Origin: Marinisporobacter balticus | Lineage (GTDB): Bacteria > Bacillota > Clostridia > Peptostreptococcales > Thermotaleaceae | NCBI RefSeq assembly: GCF_004345705.1 | Contig: NZ_SLWV01000025.1 | Coordinates: forward strand, 1 to 55,966 | Length of the DNA: 55,966 nucleotides | Direction of reading: 5' to 3' | Part shown: in pieces, positions 32,496-41,428 of the stretch | How the letters are laid out: every line of letters starts with the position of its first letter | Numbering within the stretch: position 1 is the first letter of the stretch | Translations under genes and position numbers: made by a program | Notes under the pieces: model-generated | What the model saw: the letters and a program-made list of their open reading frames with translations, nothing else | Database searches by the model: none | Told to the model about the DNA's origin: nothing

Positions 32496-34007
32496 CTATA
32501 TCTCCCCAAATCCAAGTTCTCTCAAAAACCCATTAATCTGAGTCCTCGACGCTACCAATCTACCTTCACGCTCTTTAATTCTTTTAGTAACTGCATTGAT
32601 ATCTATCTCTGGTTCTGCTTCTGTAGTATCTACATAACGGCTGATATTCAAGTTATAATCATTCTCTCGAATATCTTCAAGTGAAACAACTTGGGCGAAT
32701 TTTTCAATGGTTTCAAATTGATTGTAAGCATCTACAATCCCTTGAATATCTTCTTCACGAAGTTCGTTCATATTTCCATTCTTTACAAAGTGATCACTGG
32801 CATCTATAAATAAAACATTTCCTTTTCGATCTACTGGTTTGTTTTTGTTCAGAACCAAAATGGCTGCTGGGATGCCTGTTCCGTAGAATAGGTTTGATGG
32901 GAGACCTATGATTGCTTCAAATAAATCGTCTTCGAGTATCCCTTGACGAATCTTTCCTTCAGCGCCACCTCGAAACAAAATACCATGCGGGACTACTGTT
33001 GCCATTTTCCCTTTGCTGTTAAGGGATGCGATCATATGCTCAACAAATGCAAAATCCCCATAAGATTTTGGGGGGACACCATAACTAAATCTATGGTATG
33101 AATTATTCTCAGCGGTTTCTATTCCCCAATTTTTAAGTGAAAAGGGTGGATTTGCAATGACTTTATCAAATGTTTTAAGCGTTGCGCCTTCTTTGTTTTG
33201 TGGATCTCTAATGGTATCCCCTTTCCAGATGATCGAACCTTTTGCATCATGTAGTAGCATATTTAATTTTGCAATCGCCCATGTTGAAAGGTTTATTTCT
33301 TGACCGTATGCTTGTACGTTTCTATGGTTTTTACCTTGTTTTTTTACATATTCAATCGCATTGATTAAAAATCCTGCACTTCCTGTTGTAGGGTCGTAGA
33401 TACTGTCTGTTTCTTTCGGTTGAAGGACTTGTACCATGACTTCTTTGATGCCTTCAGGGGTGTAGAATTCTCCACCTTTCTTACCCCCATCATCCGCAAA
33501 TTGCTTCAAAAGATACATGTATGCATCCCCAAGAATATCAGGTTTTTCTAAACCTTCATTCGATAGATTGATGCTATCAAATATTTGTAGGAGCTGATTG
33601 AGTTTTGCATCGGGTACTCTTTCTTTATCGTTATAGTTCGCCGTTGTAAGAACGCCTATTAACTCAGTGTTTTTGGGTTCATCTTCAATGGCTTTAAATG
33701 CTTTGTCTAGTTCTGGCCCAATGTTTAAGTTAAGGTCCTTTAGTTTTTCCCATCTTGCTGACTCGGGTACGAAGAAGGTTTCATAAGAGGTTGCGTCTTC
33801 TATCATTTGTTCAATAAATTCTTTAGGAATCTGATCATTGTCTTCTTTTATTTTTCTTGATTCAAGATCAAATTGATCATTCATACGCTTTAGAAACATC
33901 ATCCCAAAGATATAATCCATATATTGTGAAGAGCTAAGGGTACCACGCAGTACATTTGCACAGTCCCAGAGTTTTGTTTCCAGTGTTTGTAGATTTAATT
34001 TATTCAT
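32496..34007 (-). CDS. hsdM: Type I DNA adenine methyltransferase M subunit
   Basis: A 503-residue N6-adenine methylase. The N-terminal helical domain (LWDCANVLRGTLSSSQYMDY) is standard, motif I is DPTTGSAGFLINAIEY (about 200-215), and the catalytic motif IV is IANPPFSLKNWG (about 287-298). The C-terminal helices contact HsdS. AGGAGAA precedes the ATG. It is first in the operon, followed without gap by hsdS. With HsdS it methylates the target on both strands and protects the host. Confidence 0.96.
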   Translation of the reverse strand: MNKLNLQTLETKLWDCANVLRGTLSSSQYMDYIFGMMFLKRMNDQFDLESRKIKEDNDQIPKEFIEQMIEDATSYETFFVPESARWEKLKDLNLNIGPELDKAFKAIEDEPKNTELIGVLTTANYNDKERVPDAKLNQLLQIFDSINLSNEGLEKPDILGDAYMYLLKQFADDGGKKGGEFYTPEGIKEVMVQVLQPKETDSIYDPTTGSAGFLINAIEYVKKQGKNHRNVQAYGQEINLSTWAIAKLNMLLHDAKGSIIWKGDTIRDPQNKEGATLKTFDKVIANPPFSLKNWGIETAENNSYHRFSYGVPPKSYGDFAFVEHMIASLNSKGKMATVVPHGILFRGGAEGKIRQGILEDDLFEAIIGLPSNLFYGTGIPAAILVLNKNKPVDRKGNVLFIDASDHFVKNGNMNELREEDIQGIVDAYNQFETIEKFAQVVSLEDIRENDYNLNISRYVDTTEAEPEIDINAVTKRIKEREGRLVASRTQINGFLRELGFGEI

Positions 34008-34347
34008 TTTTTATTCTCCTATATTTGTATTTTTATCTGACTTTTTTCTTCTTATAGTTACACGCCTTTAAGAGATAGTATCATTATACACTTTATGCAT
34101 AGCCCTTGCCATCTAAAGGACTACATAAAGTAAACAAATCCATTGTTAAGAAACATATTTTTTTGGTGATAGCTTATTCGTTGAAGATGTAACCAATTTT
34201 ATTATGCATTCATAGATATGGATAGAGAAAAGACAAGCATCCATTTTGCGTTCTCAAATAAAACAGTGGGAGGTGTGATTTTTTCACAAAATGGATCTTG
34301 TTTATATGCATCCCAACACCACCCTTAAACATAAGGAGGTGAAGAGA
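34008..34347. other. Divergent promoter region of the hsd operon and the UviB-like gene
   Basis: About 340 bases with no credible gene. It must hold the leftward hsd promoter and the rightward promoter of the holin-like gene. A pair GATGCATTCATAG / CTATGCATAAAGTG-like inverted segments around 34090 and 34205 is imperfect. Nothing else can be supported. Confidence 0.35.
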
Positions 34348-34587
34348 TTGGAAAACATCATATTAAATTTGGTTTCATCTCAGGGGGTATGGGCGGCTTT
34401 AACCGCTGGGCTTATTTTTTATATTTTAAAAGCCCAAGAGAAAAGAGATCTTAGACAAGAACAAAGAGAACAAAATTACCAGAAAATCATATTAAAACTT
34501 ACAGATAAATTAAACCTTATTGAAGATGTGAAAAAAGATGTAGAATTTATTAAAGATTATGTGTTTAAGAAAGAAAATAAAGACTAG
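34348..34587 (+). CDS. uviB: UviB/BhlA-family bacteriocin-type holin
   Basis: The start is TTG 34348, seven bases after AAGGAGGTG; no ATG is placed so well. The 79-residue product reads ENIILNLVSSQGVWAALTAG, then LIFYILKAQEKRDLRQEQR: one membrane helix with a short N-terminal end and a charged coiled-coil tail, exactly the UviB/BhlA layout. These peptides permeabilise membranes and accompany bacteriocins on clostridial plasmids. Here no bacteriocin gene is adjacent, and the next genes are parA and parB. A UviA/TcdR-like sigma candidate is encoded at 2753 on the same replicon. Confidence 0.8.
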   Translation: MENIILNLVSSQGVWAALTAGLIFYILKAQEKRDLRQEQREQNYQKIILKLTDKLNLIEDVKKDVEFIKDYVFKKENKD

Positions 34588-34597
34588 TTAAATTGTG

Positions 34598-34620
34598 CAC
34601 CTGTGATATGTTCACAGGTG
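34598..34620 (+). terminator. Terminator of the UviB-like gene
   Basis: CACCTGTGA pairs with TCACAGGTG, followed by TCTTTT, ten bases past the stop. Confidence 0.75.
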
Positions 34621-34833
34621 TCTTTTATTGTATAAAAACGTTAGAATCCACAAGACCTATGCTAACCGTTATCAATGCTCAGGAAACAAAATCCATGCCT
34701 AATTTAAATATATTGGACATAAAGAAAGAGAAAAAAAATGCATTTCACTATCTTTCTTTTGACAAAAGTTATAACTTTGTTGTAAAATAAGTAATGGATT
34801 ATTGTAAAACCATTAATTTAGGAGGGCTTATTC

Positions 34834-35814
34834 GTGAAAGGAAAAATCGTATTTCAAAGGATTCGTGAAAGGCGTATAGAAGTAGATTTTACACAACAAT
34901 ATTTATCTGAATTAAGTGGCATCACCTTAAGTTTAATAAAAGCTGTTGAAACTGGAAGAAGTGAGACAAGCTATAAAAACGTAGTGAAAATTGCTAATGC
35001 CCTCAAAATAGATATAGATGAAATTTTTATAGAAGGCTTTAGAAATACAAAAGTCATAGCAGTTGCAAACAACAAAGGGGGCTGCGGGAAAACTTCTGTT
35101 GTTTCAAGTTTGAGTTATGCCATAGCCGAGATGGATAAAGACACTAAGGTTTTAGTCATAGATAGTGATATGCAAATGAACCTTACACGCTCTTATGGAC
35201 TTGATCGTGATTTAGAAAAAAACTTAAATACAGCTTTAGTCAATGAACAGAATTTAATAGACTTTATAATCCCTACAGAATATGAAAATATAGATATTAT
35301 TGTTTCAGATCTTGGACTATCTACTATAGATATGTTGTTGTTTACAAAAAAATTAAGAGAATCTGTATTTAAAAGAATCCTTCAGCCAATAATCAATAAA
35401 GGGTTGTATGATTATATCATCATTGATACAAATCCAACATTAGGATTACTTAACTTTAATATATTAAATGCATGTGATTATGTTTTAATTCCAGTGGAAC
35501 TTACTTCTTTTGGAATACAAGGGCTTGAAATTCTAACAGAATATTTTGATGAAGTAAGAACGATTAATGATAAGCTACAAATTCTTGGTGTCCTAAGAAC
35601 AAAGGTGGATAAACGTGAAAACATCACAAAAGAAGCAGAAGAAATTTTAGTAGACGTATTTGGAGATATTGTGTTTGAAAGCTACATATCCGTAGATACA
35701 AATGTAAAAAAAGCGCAATGGGATAGTCTGCCTTTAAGTATCTACAGTAAAAATAGTAGAGCGGCGAAACAATATAAAAGTTTGGCAAAGGAAGTGGTAA
35801 AACTTGCAAAATAA
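34834..35814 (+). CDS. parA: ParA-type partition ATPase with N-terminal helix-turn-helix
   Basis: Start GTG 34834 after GGAGGG. Residues 1-62 are an XRE-type helix-turn-helix (QQYLSELSGITLSLIKAVET), followed by a ParA ATPase. The deviant Walker A is NNKGGCGKTS (about 79-88), Walker A' is VLVIDSDMQMNLT and Walker B is YDYIIIDTNPTLGLL. DNA-binding N termini are typical of ParA proteins that also repress their own operon, although XRE-type ones are less usual than the long type Ia domain. It separates plasmid copies with ParB. Its stop overlaps the parB start. Confidence 0.93.
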   Translation: MKGKIVFQRIRERRIEVDFTQQYLSELSGITLSLIKAVETGRSETSYKNVVKIANALKIDIDEIFIEGFRNTKVIAVANNKGGCGKTSVVSSLSYAIAEMDKDTKVLVIDSDMQMNLTRSYGLDRDLEKNLNTALVNEQNLIDFIIPTEYENIDIIVSDLGLSTIDMLLFTKKLRESVFKRILQPIINKGLYDYIIIDTNPTLGLLNFNILNACDYVLIPVELTSFGIQGLEILTEYFDEVRTINDKLQILGVLRTKVDKRENITKEAEEILVDVFGDIVFESYISVDTNVKKAQWDSLPLSIYSKNSRAAKQYKSLAKEVVKLAK

Positions 35815-36685
35815 TATGAAAGAAAGATTAAAAAAAGCGAAAAATAGAATAGATTCTAAACCAAGTCATTCTACAAGTTTTAATTTTGATGTAATAAAAG
35901 GAGATACAGGGGTACGTGAAGTTGAAATCGAAAAGTTGATTTCTGCACCCGCGCAGTGGAACTTCTATAAACCCCTTCCTGATAACAAGATGACAGAACT
36001 TATCGATAGTATTCTTTCTAAAGGACTATTGACCCCGATCGTCGTATGGGAAAAAGAAAATGATCAATACATGATTTTAGCAGGTCACAATAGGGTACAA
36101 GCCTATGAAATGCTTTATTTATCTACAAAAGATAATCAATTTTTAAAAATTAATGCAGTGATAAAGAAGCTAGATGAAATAGATGAAATTGAAGCAAGAG
36201 AAATCATCATAGATACCAATTGGGTACAACGTCAATTATCAGATATAGAGAAAAGTATGTCTATTAATTTGAAATACGGCATTTTAATGAATAGCAAAAA
36301 AGGCTATGACGGGAGTGGTCGTGTTAGAGACATTATTTCAAAAGAATATAATATATCTGGTAGACAAGTTGATAATTATAGAAGATTAAACAACTTAATT
36401 AAAACACTAAAAGATATGATCAATAACAATACATTAAAAGCAACCTATGCTTTAAAACTAGTCTCTTATGATGAAGATATGCAACATTATATATACCATA
36501 ACTTTAAAGATAAATTTATTAGAAAATACATGAAGAACTTAAAACCAAGCATGACAAAAGATGAAATCACTGAGGTTTTTAAAGATGATGAAGATCCTCT
36601 TATAGAGTTAAAGTTTAAAGTACCTACCCATTTAAAGGATTTAATCAATCAAAAAGTTAAAGAAATACTTGAAAATAACAAATAA
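35804..36685 (+). CDS. parB: ParB-type partition protein
   Basis: Start TTG 35804, 11 bases inside parA, after AAAGGAAG; ATG 35816 is possible. The 293-residue protein has the ParB/Srx core (EVEIEKLISAPAQWNFY, then LAGHNRVQAYEMLYL), where the usual GERR is GHNR. A central helix-turn-helix (EYNISGRQVDNYRRLNNL) follows, then a C-terminal dimerisation tail. Early positions (KPLPDNKMTELIDSI) match plasmid-type proteins. It binds a centromere, which may be the palindrome directly downstream. Translationally coupled to parA. Confidence 0.92.
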   Translation: MQNNMKERLKKAKNRIDSKPSHSTSFNFDVIKGDTGVREVEIEKLISAPAQWNFYKPLPDNKMTELIDSILSKGLLTPIVVWEKENDQYMILAGHNRVQAYEMLYLSTKDNQFLKINAVIKKLDEIDEIEAREIIIDTNWVQRQLSDIEKSMSINLKYGILMNSKKGYDGSGRVRDIISKEYNISGRQVDNYRRLNNLIKTLKDMINNNTLKATYALKLVSYDEDMQHYIYHNFKDKFIRKYMKNLKPSMTKDEITEVFKDDEDPLIELKFKVPTHLKDLINQKVKEILENNK

Positions 36686-36720
36686 AAATTTGAGGGAAAT
36701 TAATTTCCCTCAAATTTTTA
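36683..36720 (+). terminator. 38-base perfect palindrome after parB
   Basis: TAAAAATTTGAGGGAAATT at 36683-36701 is followed without a gap by its exact complement. It begins within the parB stop region, so it can end the parAB transcript, with T5 at its end. The absence of any loop and its length also fit a protein-binding site such as a centromere. Confidence 0.6.
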
Positions 36721-36766
36721 TTTGTTACAGATGGATATGTATCCATGCGGATCAGCCCTAAAAAAA

Positions 36767-36926
36767 TCAAATATCAAATAATTCATTGACTATATCCGTT
36801 TCTTCAAAGCCTATTTTATAATAACGTCCAAGTTTTTTAATAAAATAGCTAGTTCAGAAAAATTCATCTTAATATCTTCACTTTAATTAATCTTATAATT
36901 TCTTTTTCAATATCATTCATCTTCAT
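36767..36926 (-). pseudogene. Small helical gene with frameshift
   Basis: From ATG 36926 the frame reads MKMNDIEKEIIRLIK, breaks, and continues in a second frame (EDIKMNFSELAILLK) and a third (KLGRYYKIGFEETDIVNELF, stop 36767). Joined, it would be a 50-residue helical protein of the kind often found beside plasmid partition genes. At least two frameshifts make it inactive. Confidence 0.5.
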
Positions 36927-37465
36927 AGTTATACGCTTCCTTATTATTGAAGTTATATAGGATTATTCGGCGTATTTCATATAATACATTAAAACCTTAC
37001 AAACGGTTGTATTGATAATTCATCGTAGCACAAAAAGATTAAAAACAACGTAGGAATTTGCAGAATAAGAAAGATTGTTATATTTAAAATATCCAGGGTC
37101 TTTTACCTACCGATCTGCTGATGCAACATAATAGCAGTTTTTTTACGCTTACATCTAAACGAGTTTACTGATATGATCAAATAGCTTAACTTATTGCTAA
37201 TAATATCATCATGCTAAAGTTTTGCTAATTAGAAGGAAAAAGAAGAAAAATATCGAAAATAGTAAGCATGCGAAAGGAGGATTTATCTTAAAAATTTAAA
37301 TCTTGTGTCTTAACAAGCGTGTACATTATAGTTTACGAATATACCTATAGAATAATCAGAAAAATATTCTGATTATTTTTTATTACCACAAATTGTAATA
37401 TAGACTACAGAAAAAACTTTTTTTTCATATAAAATTCAAATACCGACAAAAAATAAATTATATAG
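36927..37465. other. Decayed intergenic DNA with a solo IS66-like end
   Basis: No gene can be supported. TTTTACGCTTAC at 37141-37152 matches 12 bases of the IS66 terminal repeat. AGAAAATCATAAGA-like AT-rich repeats and a TCAGAAAAATATTCTGA hairpin (about 37359-37375) lie further right. Confidence 0.4.
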
Positions 37466-39345
37466 TCTCGGAATAAAAACTAAGTTTTCAAAGAAATCGG
37501 AATAAATTAACTGGTAATTGTATGAGATGTTTATTTATAAAGCTGTAAAACATATTTTTAGTAAAAATGGGCACAACAAAAAGACCCTTGCTATTTTGAA
37601 AAAAATTTTAGCCAAAGATGATTTCTTTAAGATTAAAGTTACCTTTTAAGTGTGAATACCAAGCATCGATGTGTTGACACATCATAATGCAATAAAGACG
37701 AATAGAATGCATTTTAGTAGATCTATGTCTACCGGCCTCTAAGTGGTAATCAACTTTTTCACGCTTATTTGACCTTTCAACAGAAGTCCGTCTTTTGTAA
37801 ATATGATTCCATTGATCTGATGATCGAGGTGTTTTAGTAAATATACGTAGATCATTTTTAGGTAAAGTATGAAAAGTACGCCCGTAAGCAGCTATAGAAC
37901 AGGGGTTTTCACAAGAATTTCTTTTGCCTTTTACAAGAGGACAACGCCATTTTCTTCTGTTTTTAGCTTCTTCAAAGCCATTCTTTTTCATTGGCAGCCC
38001 TTTAGAACATATGGGAATGTCTTCATTTGAAATAGAAATATCACAATCCGTACTAAAGTTATGTTTGGTTCTAGGATTAAGATCGATAAAGGCTTCTATA
38101 TCGTTCGCATCTAGAATTTCATAAATAGCTTTCGCATCATGAGCAGCATCAAGAAGAATTCTCTCAACAGGACTCAGGTTATATCTTTGAGAGAAATCCC
38201 TTAATGTAATAAGCAAGCTAATAGAATCGTGTCTAGAAGCTGGATTCAAGCTTGGATATAACGGTAAGTCATAGTAGCTATCACAGGCAGATAACATATA
38301 CAAATGATAGCCGTTATAGTATTTTTCCCTAGAACTGTCCCAACCGGAGTTGCAGTCTGGTTGGGAATAGATTCTAGGATGGTTACATTTAGTAATGCCT
38401 TTTGAAAAGCAATCACAAGTGCTTTTGCTTCTAGGAAAACGCTGGGTCTCAAAAGGTGTGCCATCACCAGCAATGCTAAGGCTTTCAAGGTCACCAAGTA
38501 AGCCTAAATTGGCAGACACAGAAAGAAACTGAGATTGGAAAAGATCAAATAATAGATCCGTTGATAAATCTTTTTTATCAGAACCATATTTGAGAAACCT
38601 ATCGACTAATCGCTTAACAACACCAGGTTTTTTAAGAGGTGCTTTTTCACCTTTTTTATACTTTTTCTTTTTCTTCTTTTTCCGTTTAATTTTCTGTTTG
38701 AGTTTTGATTTTTTGTTAGATTGATCGCTATTCCATAGACGTTCAAAGAAATCGTAAAAAGTACCAATCCCTGGCACGTCTCCAGGTTCAAAGCCACTGA
38801 GAATTGCATATAATGGCACCCGGTGTAGTTCATCTACCCATTCAGTGATACCAATGGCTGGACGCGTTAATAAGAAAATTAAGTAAGAACGCATCATAGA
38901 AGATGGATCTCTTGGTTTAGGCCTTTAATGGAATAAGAGCTATAAAGTGACGTTGAAACATAAGAAAGATCTGTGAGCCATAATTTTTGAATTAGAGCCC
39001 AATCTTTGTTAACGAGGACTAAAATACCATCGGTGTAATGTTCTTTTAGTTGTTTCAAAAGAAAATTTTGGTAAGATTCATGAGGAACAAATCTTGGTTT
39101 CACAAACTGCCTCCTAGTCATAAAATTCAAGGTAAAAACCCTTTCAAATTCATTGTTAGGAGCCGTTTCAGATGTCAAGTGTTTTGAGAAAAAAAGTTTT
39201 AAAATATGAAATTATTTCATTATTTCATTGAATAATTACCAATTTTTAAAACAAAAAAAGAAAAAACCTCCTACTAAAAAGTGGAGGGTGAAAATAAACG
39301 TGTTTATGTAAAGCCTTGAAAAAACACGCTTGGTTTATTCCGAGA
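37466..39345 (-). mobile_element. Insertion sequence with DDE transposase, about 1.88 kb
   Basis: The ends share TCTCGGAATAAA: direct at 37466-37477 and inverted at 39334-39345. The only coding content is one transposase in two frames. No clear target duplication is visible next to the ends. The right end lies 31 bases before the chemoreceptor at 39377 and has replaced whatever promoter region was there. Confidence 0.75.
37608..39178 (-). pseudogene. DDE transposase split by one frameshift
   Basis: The first frame (39178-38894, start to YSSYSIKGLNQ) and the second (from about 38930 to 37608) overlap at GCCTAAACCAAGAGATCC, where KPRDPSSMMRSYL continues the protein. Joined it is about 510 residues. 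The DDE residues are readable: SIAGDGTPFET (first Asp), ERILLDAAHDAKAIY (second) and RTSVERSNKREK (Glu). A lysine-only stretch (KQKIKRKKKKKKKYKK) near the middle is striking. The family is the IS4/IS5/IS1182 group, not resolved further. Either a mutation or programmed frameshifting could explain the split; no classic slippery heptamer with pseudoknot was recognised. Confidence 0.7.
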
Positions 39346-39376
39346 GGCTATTATAAATAAGGGAGGAACATATTTT

Positions 39377-41110
39377 ATGAGACATTCTATAAAAGCTAAA
39401 TTAATTCTTTCAATCGTTATACCGGTCATATTAGTTGGTATTATAAATGCTATTTTTACATTAAACTCAATTTCAAACTTAAATGAGGCTCTATTGGATT
39501 TAGATGGGCTTGGTGTAGAAGGAACATCTCTAATTTTAAATGGTGATAGGGACTATTACCAAGCTCTTACAGCTGTACAAAGGATGATACAGTTAGAACC
39601 TGGCAGTGAAAAATATAATGAAGAAAAAGAAAGTTATGTTGAAAATGCTGGGCAAGCTTATGATAGATCTACTAATGCAGCAAATACTGCTTTGAATTTT
39701 CTTAAAACACATAATAGAATGGATTCTGAAACTTCAAAAACTATAAGTGAGCAGTTGGAGAAATTCCAAAAAAATTTTGATTTGTGGAAAAGCTCAATTG
39801 ATTTACAGCTTTCAAATCATAAAGGAGATATAACTGTAAAAGAAGTTGCTGGTTTAGAATATTTTAATGCTGCAAGAAATTCACTTGATGTAATTGGAGA
39901 AAAAATGAAAGCATTGGCACATGAAAGTATTATTGAAAAACAAAATGCCGTACAGTTTACTAATATACTTCAAATTGCTATTTTATTTATTACTGTTTTA
40001 GTATTTGGAATATATGCTTTTATTTTCAGTAAAATAATTGTTAATACGATTAAAAACCTAATGGAATTAATGTCAAAGGTTGAAAAAGGAGATTTAACTG
40101 TACAAGCAAATATAACTAGCAAAGATGAACTTGGTAGCTTATCAAAGAGTTTTAATATAATGGTTGAAAGTGTAAGAAATCTAATTGTACAAGTATTAAA
40201 TAACACTGGAGAAGTAAGTGCATCAAGTCAACATCTTAGTATTACTATGGAACAAATTAGTTCTCAAACGAATACAGTGAATACGAATATAATTGAGATA
40301 GCAGCTGGGATGGAAGAAACAGCTGCTGCTACTGAAGAGGTGTATGCATCTAGTAATGAAATAATGACCTCTCTAACATCACTTCTTGATAAAGCTAATA
40401 ATGGTAATGAAGCAGTTAAACAGATAGAACAAAGGGCAAATAAAATGAAAGAAAATGCAGAAAAATCAAATGATGAAACACAACAAATGTGCAAAGAAAA
40501 GCAAAACGAAATTATTAAGGCTATTGCTGAGAGCAAAGTTGTGTCTGAAATTGATGTCATGGCTAATGCGATATTTGCAATATCAGAACAAACAAATTTA
40601 TTAGCATTAAATGCTGCTATAGAAGCGGCTCGTGCAGGTGAGTATGGAAAAGGATTTGCAGTAGTAGCAGAAGAAGTAAGGAAACTAGCTGAACAATCAT
40701 CACAAACTGTAGAAAATATTCGAAGCCTTGTGAAACAAGTTCAAAAAGCGTTTGATAATTTATCACAAACATCAAATGGCGTATTAGAGTTTATTGATAG
40801 CAAAGTAGTAAAGGATTATCAAATACTAGTTGATACAGGCGTACAATACCTAAATGATGCCGAATTTGTAGGAAATTTGATAGGAGATTTTACAAATAGT
40901 TCTGAAGAGATATCAAATATAGTTAATCAGGTAAATGCGACGATAGAGAATGTATCCGCTTCTGTAGAAGAAGTAACGGCAAGTTCACAAGAAATTGCAG
41001 ATAGTACAAACGATACTTCAAAAGCAGTAGAAGAGGTAGCAAAAGTTGCAAAAACTCAAGTGGATTTAAGTGAAGAATTAAATAATCAGGTTAAGAAATT
41101 CAAAATATAA
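39377..41110 (+). CDS. Methyl-accepting chemotaxis protein with four-helix-bundle sensor
   Basis: A 577-residue receptor: membrane helix 1 about residues 7-29, an all-helical extracytoplasmic sensor of about 160 residues (DLDGLGVEGTSLILNGDRDY...), membrane helix 2 about 195-217 (LQIAILFITVLVFGIYAFIF), HAMP about 218-272, and a signalling domain with the tip NLLALNAAIEAARAGEYGKG near 405-425. It probably acts through the host's CheA/CheW. GGGAGGAAC precedes the ATG. The adjacent IS end suggests altered expression. An IS66-type end touches its stop codon on the other side, so the gene itself is boxed in by mobile DNA. Confidence 0.92.
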   Translation: MRHSIKAKLILSIVIPVILVGIINAIFTLNSISNLNEALLDLDGLGVEGTSLILNGDRDYYQALTAVQRMIQLEPGSEKYNEEKESYVENAGQAYDRSTNAANTALNFLKTHNRMDSETSKTISEQLEKFQKNFDLWKSSIDLQLSNHKGDITVKEVAGLEYFNAARNSLDVIGEKMKALAHESIIEKQNAVQFTNILQIAILFITVLVFGIYAFIFSKIIVNTIKNLMELMSKVEKGDLTVQANITSKDELGSLSKSFNIMVESVRNLIVQVLNNTGEVSASSQHLSITMEQISSQTNTVNTNIIEIAAGMEETAAATEEVYASSNEIMTSLTSLLDKANNGNEAVKQIEQRANKMKENAEKSNDETQQMCKEKQNEIIKAIAESKVVSEIDVMANAIFAISEQTNLLALNAAIEAARAGEYGKGFAVVAEEVRKLAEQSSQTVENIRSLVKQVQKAFDNLSQTSNGVLEFIDSKVVKDYQILVDTGVQYLNDAEFVGNLIGDFTNSSEEISNIVNQVNATIENVSASVEEVTASSQEIADSTNDTSKAVEEVAKVAKTQVDLSEELNNQVKKFKI

Positions 41111-41132
41111 GTAAGCGTAAAATCTAGCACAC
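41111..41132. repeat. Solo IS66 terminal repeat directly after the chemoreceptor stop
   Basis: GTAAGCGTAAAATCTAGCAC plus AC equals the inverted right end of the IS66 relic (21799-21820) at 20 of 22 positions. It starts at the base after the stop codon at 41110. Confidence 0.65.
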
Positions 41133-41157
41133 ATACAAAACTAAGATGTTTAACACT

Positions 41158-41199
41158 AAAGGGACTAAATTACATTGAATGTTGTAATTTAGTCCCTTT
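41158..41199. terminator. Strong terminator
   Basis: A perfect 17-base stem (AAAGGGACTAAATTACA and complement), eight-base loop, flanked by A and T residues. It ends the chemoreceptor transcript. The rest of 41200-41428 holds nothing recognisable. Confidence 0.75.
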
Positions 41200-41428
41200 A
41201 GTTTAGCGTTTTTCACCAGGCCCTACTATTGTGTTGCATTGAGATTTTATGTATTGATCCTTACTATTAAGTGTCTCGCCAACATTTCCGACAAATCCCA
41301 CACTAAACAATTATATAGCAAACAAAATCAACAATATGCTATGAAAGTTTACGGTAAGGTAACAGTTTATCTAAAAATAATCTTAACAAGGTAGTAATCT
41401 TTTATATTTAAGAATATGTATATTTAAT

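Noticed and set aside
34593..34790. 65-codon frame after the UviB-like gene
   Set aside because: It begins within the terminator hairpin of that gene and has no binding site.
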